Assembly (NCBI GenBank): GCA_050999155.1
Contig: JBPCPM010000016.1
Location: forward strand, 1 to 64,000
Reading direction: 5' to 3'
Origin: JBPCPM01 sp050999155
GTDB lineage: Bacteria; Actinomycetota; Thermoleophilia; Solirubrobacterales; 70-9
DNA length: 64,000 nucleotides
The notes beneath the pieces are model-generated. The model was not told the DNA's origin, made no database searches, and saw nothing but the letters and a program-made list of their open reading frames with translations. Shown here piece by piece: positions 40,176 through 49,199 of the stretch (positions are counted from its first letter, which is position 1; each line of letters starts with the position of its first letter). A program made the translations under genes and the position numbers.

Positions 40176-42016
40176 GGCCGGGCCCCCGGGGCAGCGCCTG
40201 CCGGTGGGTCGGGTGCCGGTTCCGGATCCTCGGGAGCGGGGCTCTCCGGCTCCGGCTCGGTGAACTCGCCAACGGTGATCACGACGGTCGATCCCTCCGG
40301 CACCTCGGTCCGCGCCCCGGGACTCTGGCCGAGCACGATGCCGTCGTCGCTGCGCTTGTCGACCTCGCGGGTCCGCACCTCGACCTTGAGCCCCTGCTCG
40401 GCGAGCAGCTCCCGGGCGGTCTGGCGGCTGCGGCCTTCCACGTCACGAACCCTGACCGGTGTCTGGCCGGTGGAGACGACGATCGAGACGGTGTCGCCCT
40501 TCTCGGCCCGGGTGCCCGCCGCAGGCGCCTGGGAGAGCACCTCGCCGGCCTCGGCCTCGTCGTCGCGCTCGGTCACCCGCGGAGTCAGGCCCAGGTCACG
40601 AATGGCCCCTTCGGCCTGGGCCCGGGTCCTGCCTACGAGGGTGGGCACCGCCACCGTGTCGGGGCCGGTGGAGACGAGCAGCGTGACGGTGGTGCCCTTG
40701 CGCCGATCGGAACCGGACGACGGGCGGGTGCCGACGGCGATGCCGTCCGCGAGCCCCTCGTCGGCCTGTCGCCGGATGCGGACCTCGAACCCGGCCCGTT
40801 CGATCCGGCGGCGGGCCGTGCGCTCGACGACACCCCGCGTCCCCGGAATCTCCGCCCGGCCGGGCCCTGCGCTGACGGTGAGGGTGACACGGCTGCCCTC
40901 CTTGGCCTGCTGGCCCCCGGCGGGGTCCTGCTCGAGGACGATGTCCCGGGGGGCGTCGCGCTCGACGGTCCGCAGGTCGACCTCGAAGCCACGGTCCTCG
41001 AGCTCGGTGGTGGCCGGTCCCACGGCCTGCCCGACCACTCGCGGGACGGCCACGTCGTTGCCGAACAGCGTCGTCAACGCGCCCACGGCCAGGGCGACGA
41101 GCAACAGGCCGAGCGCCACCCACGCCCACCGGCGCCGAGTCCGGGGGGGCGGACCGGCAACGGGCGCGAACGCCGCGGTGCTGCCGCCCACCGGCTCACC
41201 CCGGGCGGCAGCGGCGAGGGCGTCGGAGAACTCCCGTGCCGTTTGGAACCGCCGCTCCGGATCCTTGGCGAGCGCCCGGAGCACCACGGGGTCCAGCGCG
41301 GGTGGGACCGACGGCTCGATCTCGCTCGGGGGGACCGGCTCCTCGGACACCTGCTTGAGCGCAACGGCCACGGCGCTGTCGCCCTCGAACGGCAGCCTGC
41401 CGGTGAGGGCCTCGTAGAGGATCACGCCGACCGAGTAGACGTCCGACGGCTCCTCGGTGGGCTGGCCCTGGGCCTGTTCGGGAGAGAGATAGTGCGCGGT
41501 TCCCAGCACCGATCCGGTCTGGGTGATGTCCGAGGCGCCGGCCCGCGCGATGCCGAAGTCGGTGACCTGCGCGCGCCCCTCGGCGTCGACGATGACGTTC
41601 TGGGGCTTGAGATCACGGTGGATCACGCCGCGCCTGTGGGCGAAGGCGGCGCCCGCCAGGATCTGCTGCACGAGGCCCACGGCCCGCTCGACGGTCAGGG
41701 TCCCGTCGACGATGTGCTGCTTGAGCGTCGGGCCCTTCACGTACTCCATGGCGATGTAGTACGTGCCCTCGTGACCGCCCCGGTCGTAGACGCCGACGAC
41801 GTTGGGGTGCTGCAGGCCGGCCGCGGCCGAGGCTTCGCGGCGGAACCGCTCGACGAAGTCCTCGTCGGCGGCGAAACGGCTGTGGAGGATCTTCAGCGCC
41901 ACCGTCCGGTGCAGGACGGTGTCCTGGGCGCGGTACACGTCGGCCATGCCCCCTGACCCGATCCGCTCGGCGACCTTGTAGCGCCCGTCGATGAGGCTGT
42001 CGGCCTGGAGCCTCAC
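40172..42016 (-). CDS. pknB: PASTA-domain Ser/Thr protein kinase
   Basis: 614 residues. Kinase domain (~11-270) with IGSGGMADVY, VALKIL, VIHRDLKPQNVIV, VTDFGIARA and TAHYLSPEQAQG, all intact. One membrane helix (~295-318) is followed by four PASTA domains (~325-595), which bind muropeptide or lipid II, and a Pro/Glu tail. This is the PknB/Stk1 type that controls wall growth and division. The last four genes before it (fhaB, pstP, rodA, pbpA) are its usual partners. GTG start overlaps the pbpA stop as GTGA. Confidence 0.94.
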   Translation of the reverse strand: MRLQADSLIDGRYKVAERIGSGGMADVYRAQDTVLHRTVALKILHSRFAADEDFVERFRREASAAAGLQHPNVVGVYDRGGHEGTYYIAMEYVKGPTLKQHIVDGTLTVERAVGLVQQILAGAAFAHRRGVIHRDLKPQNVIVDAEGRAQVTDFGIARAGASDITQTGSVLGTAHYLSPEQAQGQPTEEPSDVYSVGVILYEALTGRLPFEGDSAVAVALKQVSEEPVPPSEIEPSVPPALDPVVLRALAKDPERRFQTAREFSDALAAAARGEPVGGSTAAFAPVAGPPPRTRRRWAWVALGLLLVALAVGALTTLFGNDVAVPRVVGQAVGPATTELEDRGFEVDLRTVERDAPRDIVLEQDPAGGQQAKEGSRVTLTVSAGPGRAEIPGTRGVVERTARRRIERAGFEVRIRRQADEGLADGIAVGTRPSSGSDRRKGTTVTLLVSTGPDTVAVPTLVGRTRAQAEGAIRDLGLTPRVTERDDEAEAGEVLSQAPAAGTRAEKGDTVSIVVSTGQTPVRVRDVEGRSRQTARELLAEQGLKVEVRTREVDKRSDDGIVLGQSPGARTEVPEGSTVVITVGEFTEPEPESPAPEDPEPAPDPPAGAAPGARP

Positions 42017-43434
42017 TTCAGCAGCTCCTGCATGACCCGCTTGGCGATCGGCGCCGCGACCTCGCCACCGGTCCCGTCGGAGCGCTCGACCGTCGCGGCG
42101 ATCGCCACGGTGGGCTTGTCGGACGGGGCGAAGGCGACGAACCAGGGCTGGTTGCGACCCCCGACCTCCGCGGTACCAGTCTTGCCCGCCACGTCGATGC
42201 CCTCCAGGGCGGCTGCGGTGCCCGATCCCTCCTTGACGACGTTGGTCATCATGTCGCGCAGCTGGCCCGCGGCCTTGGCGCTCATGACCCGGCGAAGCTT
42301 GTCGGGCTCCAGCTCATCCGAGCTGCGGCCGTCGGGGTCGCGGATCGTCTCGACGAGCTGCGGGCGCATCATCTGGCCGCCGTTGGCGACCGTGCCCACG
42401 ACGAGGGCCATCTGCAGGGGGGTGACCAGCAGCCCTCCCTGCCCGATGCCGACACGCCCGATGTCAACCTTGCCCGCGTCGTCGAGCAGCTTGCCGCCCT
42501 CCCCGCGCACACCGCTGACGGCGAGCTGGTTGGCCGGGTACTCCAACGGCGGCTCGTCGTAGAAGCCGAACCGCTTCATGTACCGGAACATCGTGCTGTC
42601 CCCGAGCTGGACGGCGACCTGGGCCCACACGGTGTTGACCGAGTTCGTCAGGGCCGCGGTCAGATCGACGGGACCGAAGCTCTCGCCGCCGAAGTTCGCG
42701 AGCGGCACGCCCGAGATGTCCTGGGGCGAGCTGCCGTCGAGCGTGCTGGACGGATTGAACCGGCCGCTGTCGAGCGCAGCGGCCGCCGTGACGACCTTCA
42801 TGGTCGACCCGGGCGGATACTGGGACTGCGTGGCCCGATTGACCACCGGCGCCCCGGAGGAGCTGTTGAGCTCCGATAGGCGCCTGGGGATGGCGTTCGG
42901 GTCATACGACGGGTTGCTGGCCATGACCCGGACGCGGCCCGTCTTCGGCTCGAGGGCGACCACGGCGCCGGGTCGGCCGCCCAGCGCCGACAGCGCCGTG
43001 CGCTGGGCGTCGACGTCGAGCGTTGTCTCCACGTCGTCGCCTTCGTTGCGGCGGCCGCGCAGCTGGTCGAGGATCGACAGGAACTCCGCCTTGTTCCCGG
43101 CCAGCGTGTCGTTGAAGGCGTCCTCGATCCCGGTCTGGCCCTCCTCGAGGTACGAGTAGCCGACCGGGTGGGCGAACAACTCGCCCTGCGGGTAGGAGCG
43201 CTCGAACACCCGCGACGCGCCCTTGCCGTCGCCGCGGTCGCGGGCGATAACGGCGCCGTCGCTCGTGAGGATTCGGCCGCGCTCGACCCGCAGGGACTCC
43301 AGCTGCGGGCGCTTGTTCGCCTCGTTGCCCTTGAGGTCGTCGGCGGCGAACACCGTCCAGTAGGACGTGAAGCCCACGAGCAGCGCGAACAGCACGATGA
43401 CGAGCCCGAACAGCCGCGCGATCGGGGCATTCAT
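42013..43434 (-). CDS. pbpA: Class B penicillin-binding protein (PBP2/PbpA)
   Basis: 473 residues, peptidoglycan transpeptidase anchored by one N-terminal helix (~7-27). It has a short non-catalytic dimerisation domain and then the penicillin-binding domain with all three active-site motifs: SXXK as GSTMK (~205), SXN as SVN in TNSVNTVW (~260) and KTG in VAGKTGTAEVGG (~415). Length and lack of a C-terminal PASTA match actinobacterial PbpA rather than FtsI. It should work with RodA, encoded by the adjacent overlapping gene (ATGA), to make and cross-link new wall. Confidence 0.93.
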   Translation of the reverse strand: MNAPIARLFGLVIVLFALLVGFTSYWTVFAADDLKGNEANKRPQLESLRVERGRILTSDGAVIARDRGDGKGASRVFERSYPQGELFAHPVGYSYLEEGQTGIEDAFNDTLAGNKAEFLSILDQLRGRRNEGDDVETTLDVDAQRTALSALGGRPGAVVALEPKTGRVRVMASNPSYDPNAIPRRLSELNSSSGAPVVNRATQSQYPPGSTMKVVTAAAALDSGRFNPSSTLDGSSPQDISGVPLANFGGESFGPVDLTAALTNSVNTVWAQVAVQLGDSTMFRYMKRFGFYDEPPLEYPANQLAVSGVRGEGGKLLDDAGKVDIGRVGIGQGGLLVTPLQMALVVGTVANGGQMMRPQLVETIRDPDGRSSDELEPDKLRRVMSAKAAGQLRDMMTNVVKEGSGTAAALEGIDVAGKTGTAEVGGRNQPWFVAFAPSDKPTVAIAATVERSDGTGGEVAAPIAKRVMQELLK

Positions 43435-44744
43435 GCGCCGATCCTCGCCTCGGGTCGGTCGCCCGACCGGGCACGGTGGGAGATCGCGAGCAGCAACCCG
43501 ATGAGGGCCATGTTCGCCACGACCGAGCTTCCGCCGTAGCTGACGAACGGCAGCGTGACGCCGGTCAGCGGAATCACGCGGGTGACGCCGCCGATGATCA
43601 CGAACGCCTGGAGGGCCAGGACGGCGGTGAGGCCAGCCGCCAGCAGCTTGGAGAAGCCATCGGGGGCCATCAGGGCGGTCTTGAACCCCCGCTGGGCGAT
43701 GAGCAGGAAGGTCAGTACCACCGCGGTCGCCCCGAACAGCCCGGCTTCATCGACGATGACCGCGTAGATGAGGTCGGTCTGGGCTTCGGGGAGCAGGGTG
43801 TTGCCGTTGGGCAGGGCCAGCAGTGCCTGCCCAAACCCCTGGCCGAACAGGCCGCCGTCTGCCTGGGCAAAGATCGACTGCGCGATCTGGAAACCGGTCC
43901 CGTCCGCGTCGGCGAAGGGATCGAGCCAGATGTCGATGCGATCCGACACGTGGCCCACCGTCGAGGCGAAGAACCACGAGCCGGCGAGGAACATGAGGAT
44001 GCCGATCACGACGAACGAGAACCGGTCGGTGGCGACGTAGAGCAGGGCCAAGAACGCGCCGAAGAACATCAGCGAGCTTCCGAGGTCCCGGATGAACACG
44101 AGCATGAACATCGCCGCGCCCCAGACCACCAGCAACGGGCCCAGGTGCTTGAGCGGGGGAAGGGTCAGCCCCAGAACCCGCCGGGCGCCGACGACCAGCA
44201 CCTCGCGGCGATCGTGGAGGTAGCTGGCAAGGAAGATGACGACGCACAGCTTCGCCACCTCCGCGGGCTGGAAGGCGATCGGGCCGAGCTTCACGCCGAG
44301 GTAGGCACCGTTGACCTGGGACCCGATCACCGGGAACCGGGGCAACAGCAACAGCACGATCCCGGCCAGGGCGATCGTGTACCGGTACCGCTGCAGCACG
44401 GCGTAGTCGCGGAGGAACACCACCACGCCGACAAGGGCGACGAGCCCGAGCACGAACCAGTTGGCCTGGTCCCGGGCGAGGTCCGGATCGATCCGGTAGA
44501 TGACCACCAGGCCGAAGGCCGCCAGGAGGGCGACGAGCGGAAACAGGTACGGATCGGCCAGGGGCAGGCGCATCCGCAGGAAGATGTGGACCCCCAGGCA
44601 GATCGCCAGGAAGTAGCCGCCCCACACGAGGCTGAGCGTGTCCAGCTCCGTCGTCCCCTCGGCGATGAAGACTGCCGCGAAGCCGGCGGCCACGAGCAGG
44701 GCCGCCGGGACCAGGGCCAGCAACTCGCGGTTGCGTGCGCTCAC
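43431..44744 (-). CDS. rodA: SEDS peptidoglycan glycosyltransferase (RodA/FtsW)
   Basis: 437 residues with about 12 membrane helices. SEDS signatures are VNGAYLGVKLGPIAFQPAEVAKL, FIRDLGSSLMFFGAF, and GNTLLPEAQTDLIYAVIVDEAGLFG near the end, followed by VTLPFVSYGGSSVVANM. It polymerises lipid II glycan strands together with the class B PBP encoded next. The start is GTG 44744, overlapping the pstP stop as GTGA. RodA rather than FtsW is chosen from operon context. Confidence 0.92.
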   Translation of the reverse strand: MSARNRELLALVPAALLVAAGFAAVFIAEGTTELDTLSLVWGGYFLAICLGVHIFLRMRLPLADPYLFPLVALLAAFGLVVIYRIDPDLARDQANWFVLGLVALVGVVVFLRDYAVLQRYRYTIALAGIVLLLLPRFPVIGSQVNGAYLGVKLGPIAFQPAEVAKLCVVIFLASYLHDRREVLVVGARRVLGLTLPPLKHLGPLLVVWGAAMFMLVFIRDLGSSLMFFGAFLALLYVATDRFSFVVIGILMFLAGSWFFASTVGHVSDRIDIWLDPFADADGTGFQIAQSIFAQADGGLFGQGFGQALLALPNGNTLLPEAQTDLIYAVIVDEAGLFGATAVVLTFLLIAQRGFKTALMAPDGFSKLLAAGLTAVLALQAFVIIGGVTRVIPLTGVTLPFVSYGGSSVVANMALIGLLLAISHRARSGDRPEARIGA

Positions 44745-46054
44745 TGCACGCCCCCCTGCTGCGGGCCCTGGATGCCTTCGTCGCTCTCGATGTCGGCGAT
44801 CAGGTCGAACGCATCGGCCCGCGAGCGCAGCTCGTGGTCGCGGACCACGGCCCGCCGGTCGCGGTCCAGCGACCCGGTCTGGAGCGGGCTCGCGTACTGG
44901 GGTTCGTAGAGCTCGACGCCGAGCGGCAGGTCGTACGGCAGGCCCCGGAAGACGGCGACGCGGCCTCCGTCGTCGGTCCCCAGGAAGTGGACCTGGCGGA
45001 CGCCGACGACCGCTCCGGCCACCACCACGGCGAGGACGGCGAGCCCCAGGGCAACGCGCGCCAGCCGGCCGGGCCACCGCCGGCGGCGGGAAGATTCGGC
45101 CGCTGGCGGAGCAGACGGGGGCGGGGGCGGGGCCTTCGCGGCGCGAGGGCGCTCCTCGGGCTGGAAGGTCTCCGGGGGATCGGTGGCCGGACGCACAGGC
45201 CTGACCGCCGGGGGGCCGATGTCGCGTTCGGACTCCTCGAGAGCATCCCGTTCGCGGACCGCCTCGCGCACGGCGGCCGTGCTCATCGTGCCCGTCTCGG
45301 TCAAGGCGGTGTCACGTCCCGCCGGGTCGTCGTCGACCACCCGCGCCAGCAGGACCGTGATGTTGTCCCGGCCGCCCGCGGCGTTGGCGGCGTCGATCAA
45401 CACCCCGACCGCCACGTCGAGATCGCCGTTTGCCGATTCGACCAGCTCGAGGATCTGGGCCTCGGCCAACATCGTCGTCAGCCCGTCGCTGCACAACAGC
45501 AGCAGGTCGCCGTGGCGTACGCCGACTGTCATGGTGTCCACCTCGACCTGGGCCTCCGGCCCGAGAGCCCGGGTGATGATCGATCGCTGGGGGTGGGTCT
45601 CCGCCTGTTCTTCGGTCAGCTTGCCCTGCCGGCGCAGCTCCTCCACCAGGGAGTGGTCTCGGGTGAGCCGTCGCAGCTCGCCGTCGCGCACCAAGTAGGC
45701 CCGGCTGTCGCCGACGTGGGCGATGGCTGCATCGTCGGTCCCGACGAGGACCGCGGTCAGGGTCGTGCCCATCCCGGCCCGGGAGGCGTCCGCGGCGGCA
45801 TGGGCGTGGATCTGCTCGTTGGCCGCGCGCGCCTTCTCGGCGAGCTGCTGCTCCGGGGTCCCCTCGCCGCTCAGTTCGGCGTCGAACGTCTCCGCTGCCA
45901 TCCGCGACGCGACCTCGCCCGCCTGGGCGCCCCCCATGCCGTCGGCCACCACGTACAGCGGGTTGCGCGCGAAGAACGAGTCCTCGTTGGCCTCGCGCTG
46001 GCGTCCCGGATGGGTCCGGAAGGCGTCGGCCTCGATCCTCAGCACGCCGCACAC
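44741..46054 (-). CDS. pstP: PP2C-family Ser/Thr phosphatase
   Basis: 437 residues (or 434 if the GTG at 46045 is used). The PP2C domain (~10-245) has the metal-binding aspartates in ANEDSFFARNPLYVVADGMGGAQAGEVAS, IAHVGDSRAYLVRDG, LLLCSDGLT and GGRDNITVLL. A Pro-rich linker, one membrane helix (~335-358) and an extracellular tail of ~80 residues follow. It reverses phosphorylation by the kinases of this operon. The gene follows fhaB by 27 bp. The start is uncertain by a few codons. Confidence 0.93.
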   Translation of the reverse strand: MCGVLRIEADAFRTHPGRQREANEDSFFARNPLYVVADGMGGAQAGEVASRMAAETFDAELSGEGTPEQQLAEKARAANEQIHAHAAADASRAGMGTTLTAVLVGTDDAAIAHVGDSRAYLVRDGELRRLTRDHSLVEELRRQGKLTEEQAETHPQRSIITRALGPEAQVEVDTMTVGVRHGDLLLLCSDGLTTMLAEAQILELVESANGDLDVAVGVLIDAANAAGGRDNITVLLARVVDDDPAGRDTALTETGTMSTAAVREAVRERDALEESERDIGPPAVRPVRPATDPPETFQPEERPRAAKAPPPPPSAPPAAESSRRRRWPGRLARVALGLAVLAVVVAGAVVGVRQVHFLGTDDGGRVAVFRGLPYDLPLGVELYEPQYASPLQTGSLDRDRRAVVRDHELRSRADAFDLIADIESDEGIQGPQQGGVQ

Positions 46055-46081
46055 CCGCGCTGCTCGTTCACGCCACCCACC

Positions 46082-46543
46082 TCAGGCCTCGTACCGGAAC
46101 TCGGTGTCGCCGATGCGGATCCGGTCGTCACGGGTCAGGCGCTGCTGGCCGGAAACCTGCTCGGCGTTGAGAAACGTCCCGTTGGTCGATCCCAGGTCCT
46201 CGACCCAGTAGGCGCCTTCGCGCGCGAGGACACGGGCGTGCATGTTCGAGGAGAAGTCGTCGCGCAGGGTCAGGTCGGCCGTATCGCCACGGCCGATGGT
46301 CACGCCACCGAAGAGGTCGATGCGATCGCCCTCGTCGAGGCCGGCGCCCTCGAGAACGACGAGGAAGGCCTCGGGCGGGGGCATGCCGCTGCCGGCGCCC
46401 GGGCTGGACACACCGGAGCCATCACTGCCCGGCCCGGCCCGGCGCAGGTCGCGCAGGGAGCTGCGAGCCACCCAGATCAGGGTCAGGTAGAGGACGGCGA
46501 GAAAGCCGAACTTCAGGATGACGGCGATGGGTTCGAGTTCCAT
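46082..46543 (-). CDS. fhaB: FHA-domain membrane protein FhaB
   Basis: 153 residues. One N-terminal membrane helix (~8-26), a flexible Gly/Ser linker and a C-terminal FHA domain (~60-153) with VTIGRGDTADLTL, SSNMHARV, and DLGSTNGTFLNAEQV, the residues that contact phosphothreonine. It should recruit phosphorylated division or wall proteins to the membrane. The gene order fhaA, fhaB, pstP, rodA, pbpA, pknB matches other actinobacteria. Confidence 0.92.
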   Translation of the reverse strand: MELEPIAVILKFGFLAVLYLTLIWVARSSLRDLRRAGPGSDGSGVSSPGAGSGMPPPEAFLVVLEGAGLDEGDRIDLFGGVTIGRGDTADLTLRDDFSSNMHARVLAREGAYWVEDLGSTNGTFLNAEQVSGQQRLTRDDRIRIGDTEFRYEA

Positions 46544-46579
46544 GGGCGAAGGTGACCGATACAGGCGCGGGGGGGCCGG

Positions 46580-47332
46580 TCACTCCAGGGTGAAGGTGAA
46601 CGACGAGGTCCCGAGGCTGACCTCGTCCCCGGAGGCCAGCGGGCCGCGGTCCACCCGGCGGCCGTTGATCTTGATGCCGTTGGTCGAATCGAGGTCTCCG
46701 ACCTCCCACCGGCCGTCGCCGCTGCGGCGGACGAAGGCGTGGCGGCGGGAGACGTTGGGATCGTCGACGACACAGTCGCAGCCGCTGGAACGCCCGACGA
46801 CGGCCTCGGATTCGTCGACGACGAACCGCTTTCCCGGGAACTGCAGCACCGCCGTCGTGGCCGGTTTGCGCGCCGGCGCCTTGCGTCCCGTGTCCTTGGG
46901 TAGGGCGGAGTAGATCCGGGTCTCGCCGGCCTCGCCCTGCGCCGCGGGCTCGGAGTCGCGCTCGGACTTGACCAGCCGGGCCTGGATCCCGAACTCCCCC
47001 GTACCGAGCCGTTCATCGCGGTCGAGCTTGACCCGGGGGCGGGTGAGCAGGTCGTAGGAGCTGCGGCGGGCGTGCTCGAGCAGGTAGGCCGAGAGTTCCT
47101 GGGCCAGCGCGCCCTCGTACGCCGTGAACCGCTCGTGGTCCTCGGCGGCCAGCCACACGGTGAACTCGTTGGGGACGTAGGTGCGCGACACGGACGCCGT
47201 CTTGTTCGCGTCCATCTCCTTGGCCAGCTTGCGGGCGATCTCGACCGGCTGGACCTCGGAGCGGAAGGCGCGACTGAACACCCCCTCGACGAGGTTCTCG
47301 ATCTTCTCTTCGATTGAACGAAGGACGCTCAT
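46580..47332 (-). CDS. fhaA: DUF3662-FHA protein FhaA
   Basis: 250 residues from ATG 47332. The N-terminal DUF3662 domain (~1-125) contains MSVLRSIEEKIENLVEGVFSRAF, VQPVEIARKLAKEMD and YVPNEFTVWLA. A linker is followed by an FHA domain (~165-250) with AVVGRSSGCDCVV, SRRHAFV, and DSTNGIKINGRRV. In mycobacteria FhaA binds the phosphorylated MviN/MurJ pseudokinase and slows peptidoglycan synthesis. The ATG is preceded by a TAGGAGC ribosome-binding site. It is probably the first gene of the growth operon, with a -10-like TACGAT inside the end of the upstream kinase gene. Confidence 0.92.
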   Translation of the reverse strand: MSVLRSIEEKIENLVEGVFSRAFRSEVQPVEIARKLAKEMDANKTASVSRTYVPNEFTVWLAAEDHERFTAYEGALAQELSAYLLEHARRSSYDLLTRPRVKLDRDERLGTGEFGIQARLVKSERDSEPAAQGEAGETRIYSALPKDTGRKAPARKPATTAVLQFPGKRFVVDESEAVVGRSSGCDCVVDDPNVSRRHAFVRRSGDGRWEVGDLDSTNGIKINGRRVDRGPLASGDEVSLGTSSFTFTLE

Positions 47333-47368
47333 GGGACCGGGGCTGCTCCTACCGGTGGACAGCCGCAC

Positions 47369-49060
47369 TCAATCGTACGCAGAACCATCGCCCGATCCTG
47401 CTTGGTGACCGACCAGGGCCGACGTGGGCAGGGCCCGGGCCCGCCGCCACAGCGCGGCCGGTACGAGCGCCGCAAGTGCCAGCGCGAGGACCGGGGCAGG
47501 CGGCAGGTCGGGCAATCCGAGCCCCGCGTCTGCCACCAGCCGGTGGCCCGCGATCAAGGCCGCGCCCCACACCAGGGCACCCAGCAGGTCGGGGACGGTC
47601 CCGCGGCCGCCGACCAGCCAGGGGACGGCGAGCGCCGCCGCAACCCAGACCATCGCGCCGAGGACGAGCACGCCGTTGGCCGATGGCTCGAGGGCGACCA
47701 GGGTGTCGAGGACCGACGTCTGCCACCCCTGCGGAGGGTCGGGAACCGCGCCGAACAGCAACCGCCGCCCGCTCAGCGGCTCGGCAACGACAAGACACAC
47801 GAACCCGGCGGCGGCGAGGCCGGCGCGGTTCGTCGCGCGGGTGGCGAGACCGGCGATCGCGGGAAACAGCGGGGCCAAGCCCATCAGTCCCAAGGCCGGG
47901 GCGACGGGAACCAGGATCCATCCGCGCCCCGCCCGAGGGGCGAGGACCACGGTTGCCGTGGTTACCAGCGACAACGCGACGGCCAGGCCCGGCTCACCGG
48001 GGTCTGCGAGGGCCCAGCCCACGAGTCCGGCGATCGCTGCGAGCGTTGCCACCCCGGGAAGGACGGCCCACAGCGGGCCGGCGATGCAGGCGGCGGCCCA
48101 CGCCAGGGCAGGGGGCTGTCCCCCGAGCGCCCCCAGGGCGGACACGGCAAGCAGGGAGACCGCGGTTGCGCCCAGGACGGCTCGCAACCCCGGATGGCGC
48201 TGGAGGATCATCGCCCGGGCCACACGCTCGGGAACGGGGACCGCCGAGAGAGCCTGCGCGTCGTCGAGGAGCGGCAGGCTGTCGCTGAAGGCGTCGCGCA
48301 ACTCGACCGCCTCCGGCCGATGCTCGGGCTCGGCGGCCAGGGCGGCGTCGATGGCTGCGATCAGGCCGGCGGGCAGGTCGGGGCGCGCCTCGCCGAGCGA
48401 CGCCACCGGCTTGCCGATCTTCCGCGCGGTCTCGGCGGCGGATCGACCCGCGAACGGATGGGCGCCAGCCCACAGCTCATAGGCGCTGAGCGCCAGGGAA
48501 TAGACGTCGGCAGGTGGGCCCACCTCCGCGCCCTCGGCCTGCTCGGGGGCCATGTACGCGACCGTCCCGACCACGTCGCCCGGCGTCGTGACCTTCTGAC
48601 GGTCGACCATGCGGGCGATGCCGAAGTCCATGAGCTTCGCCTCGGCACTCTCGAAGCTGATGGCGATGTTCTCGGGCTTGACGTCGCGGTGCACCACCCC
48701 CCGGGCGTGAGCGTGGTCGAGCGCCGCGGCCACGGTGGCACCCATCTCTGCCACATCACGATCGGCGAGCAGGGACTCATCGCGCAGCCGGCTCACCGTA
48801 TGACCTTCGACGAGCTCGCTGACCAGAAACGTCCGGCCGCCCTGACGGGCCATCTCGTACAGGGTCACGATCCCGGGATGGCTCAGGCGAGCGGCTGCCC
48901 TGGCCTCGCGCACCGCCCGGGCCTGGCCGGCCCCTTCGAGGACCTTGACCGCGACGTCGCGCTCGAGCCGCTCGTCCCAGGCGCGCCAGACGGTGCCGAA
49001 CCCGCCGGCGCCGAGGCGTTCGGTGATGGTGAACCGGTCGAGGATGCGTTCGCCAACCAT
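47369..49060 (-). CDS. Ser/Thr protein kinase with polytopic membrane C-terminus
   Basis: 563 residues from ATG 49060. Kinase domain (~5-265): LGAGGFGTVW, VAVKVL, VVHRDVKPENIAI, KLMDFGIARM and VGTVAYMAPEQAEG, complete. Instead of one helix plus a sensor, the C-terminal ~270 residues are at least eight hydrophobic helices with short loops and no large extracellular domain, so it may sense within the membrane. It lies upstream of fhaA in the same direction, where mycobacteria have no second kinase (their pknA sits just before pknB). It may take PknA's place. The frame is open 21 codons further upstream, but the homologous N-terminus starts here. Confidence 0.87.
   Translation of the reverse strand: MVGERILDRFTITERLGAGGFGTVWRAWDERLERDVAVKVLEGAGQARAVREARAAARLSHPGIVTLYEMARQGGRTFLVSELVEGHTVSRLRDESLLADRDVAEMGATVAAALDHAHARGVVHRDVKPENIAISFESAEAKLMDFGIARMVDRQKVTTPGDVVGTVAYMAPEQAEGAEVGPPADVYSLALSAYELWAGAHPFAGRSAAETARKIGKPVASLGEARPDLPAGLIAAIDAALAAEPEHRPEAVELRDAFSDSLPLLDDAQALSAVPVPERVARAMILQRHPGLRAVLGATAVSLLAVSALGALGGQPPALAWAAACIAGPLWAVLPGVATLAAIAGLVGWALADPGEPGLAVALSLVTTATVVLAPRAGRGWILVPVAPALGLMGLAPLFPAIAGLATRATNRAGLAAAGFVCLVVAEPLSGRRLLFGAVPDPPQGWQTSVLDTLVALEPSANGVLVLGAMVWVAAALAVPWLVGGRGTVPDLLGALVWGAALIAGHRLVADAGLGLPDLPPAPVLALALAALVPAALWRRARALPTSALVGHQAGSGDGSAYD
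47372..47377 (-). promoter_or_regulatory. -10 hexamer TACGAT before fhaA
   Basis: TACGAT on the minus strand, about 40 nt upstream of the fhaA ATG, overlapping the last codons of the upstream kinase gene. It would give a short leader containing the TAGGAGC RBS. Confidence 0.35.
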
Positions 49061-49157
49061 GACCTTGTTGGCTTCGCGGTCCCCAAGGCGCCCCCTGCCG
49101 GGCGCAAGGAAGGCTGCATGCACCGGCCGGTGCAGGCGGTTCCGGGGGCGGCAGGGT

Positions 49158-49163
49158 CATACT
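49158..49163 (+). promoter_or_regulatory. -10 hexamer CATACT
   Basis: CATACT about 36 nt upstream of the ATG at 49200; a conventional promoter position, with a GAGGGA ribosome-binding site before the start. Confidence 0.35.
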
Positions 49164-49199
49164 CTTGCGTGCGACTGCTCGCAACCCGAGGGACCAGCG

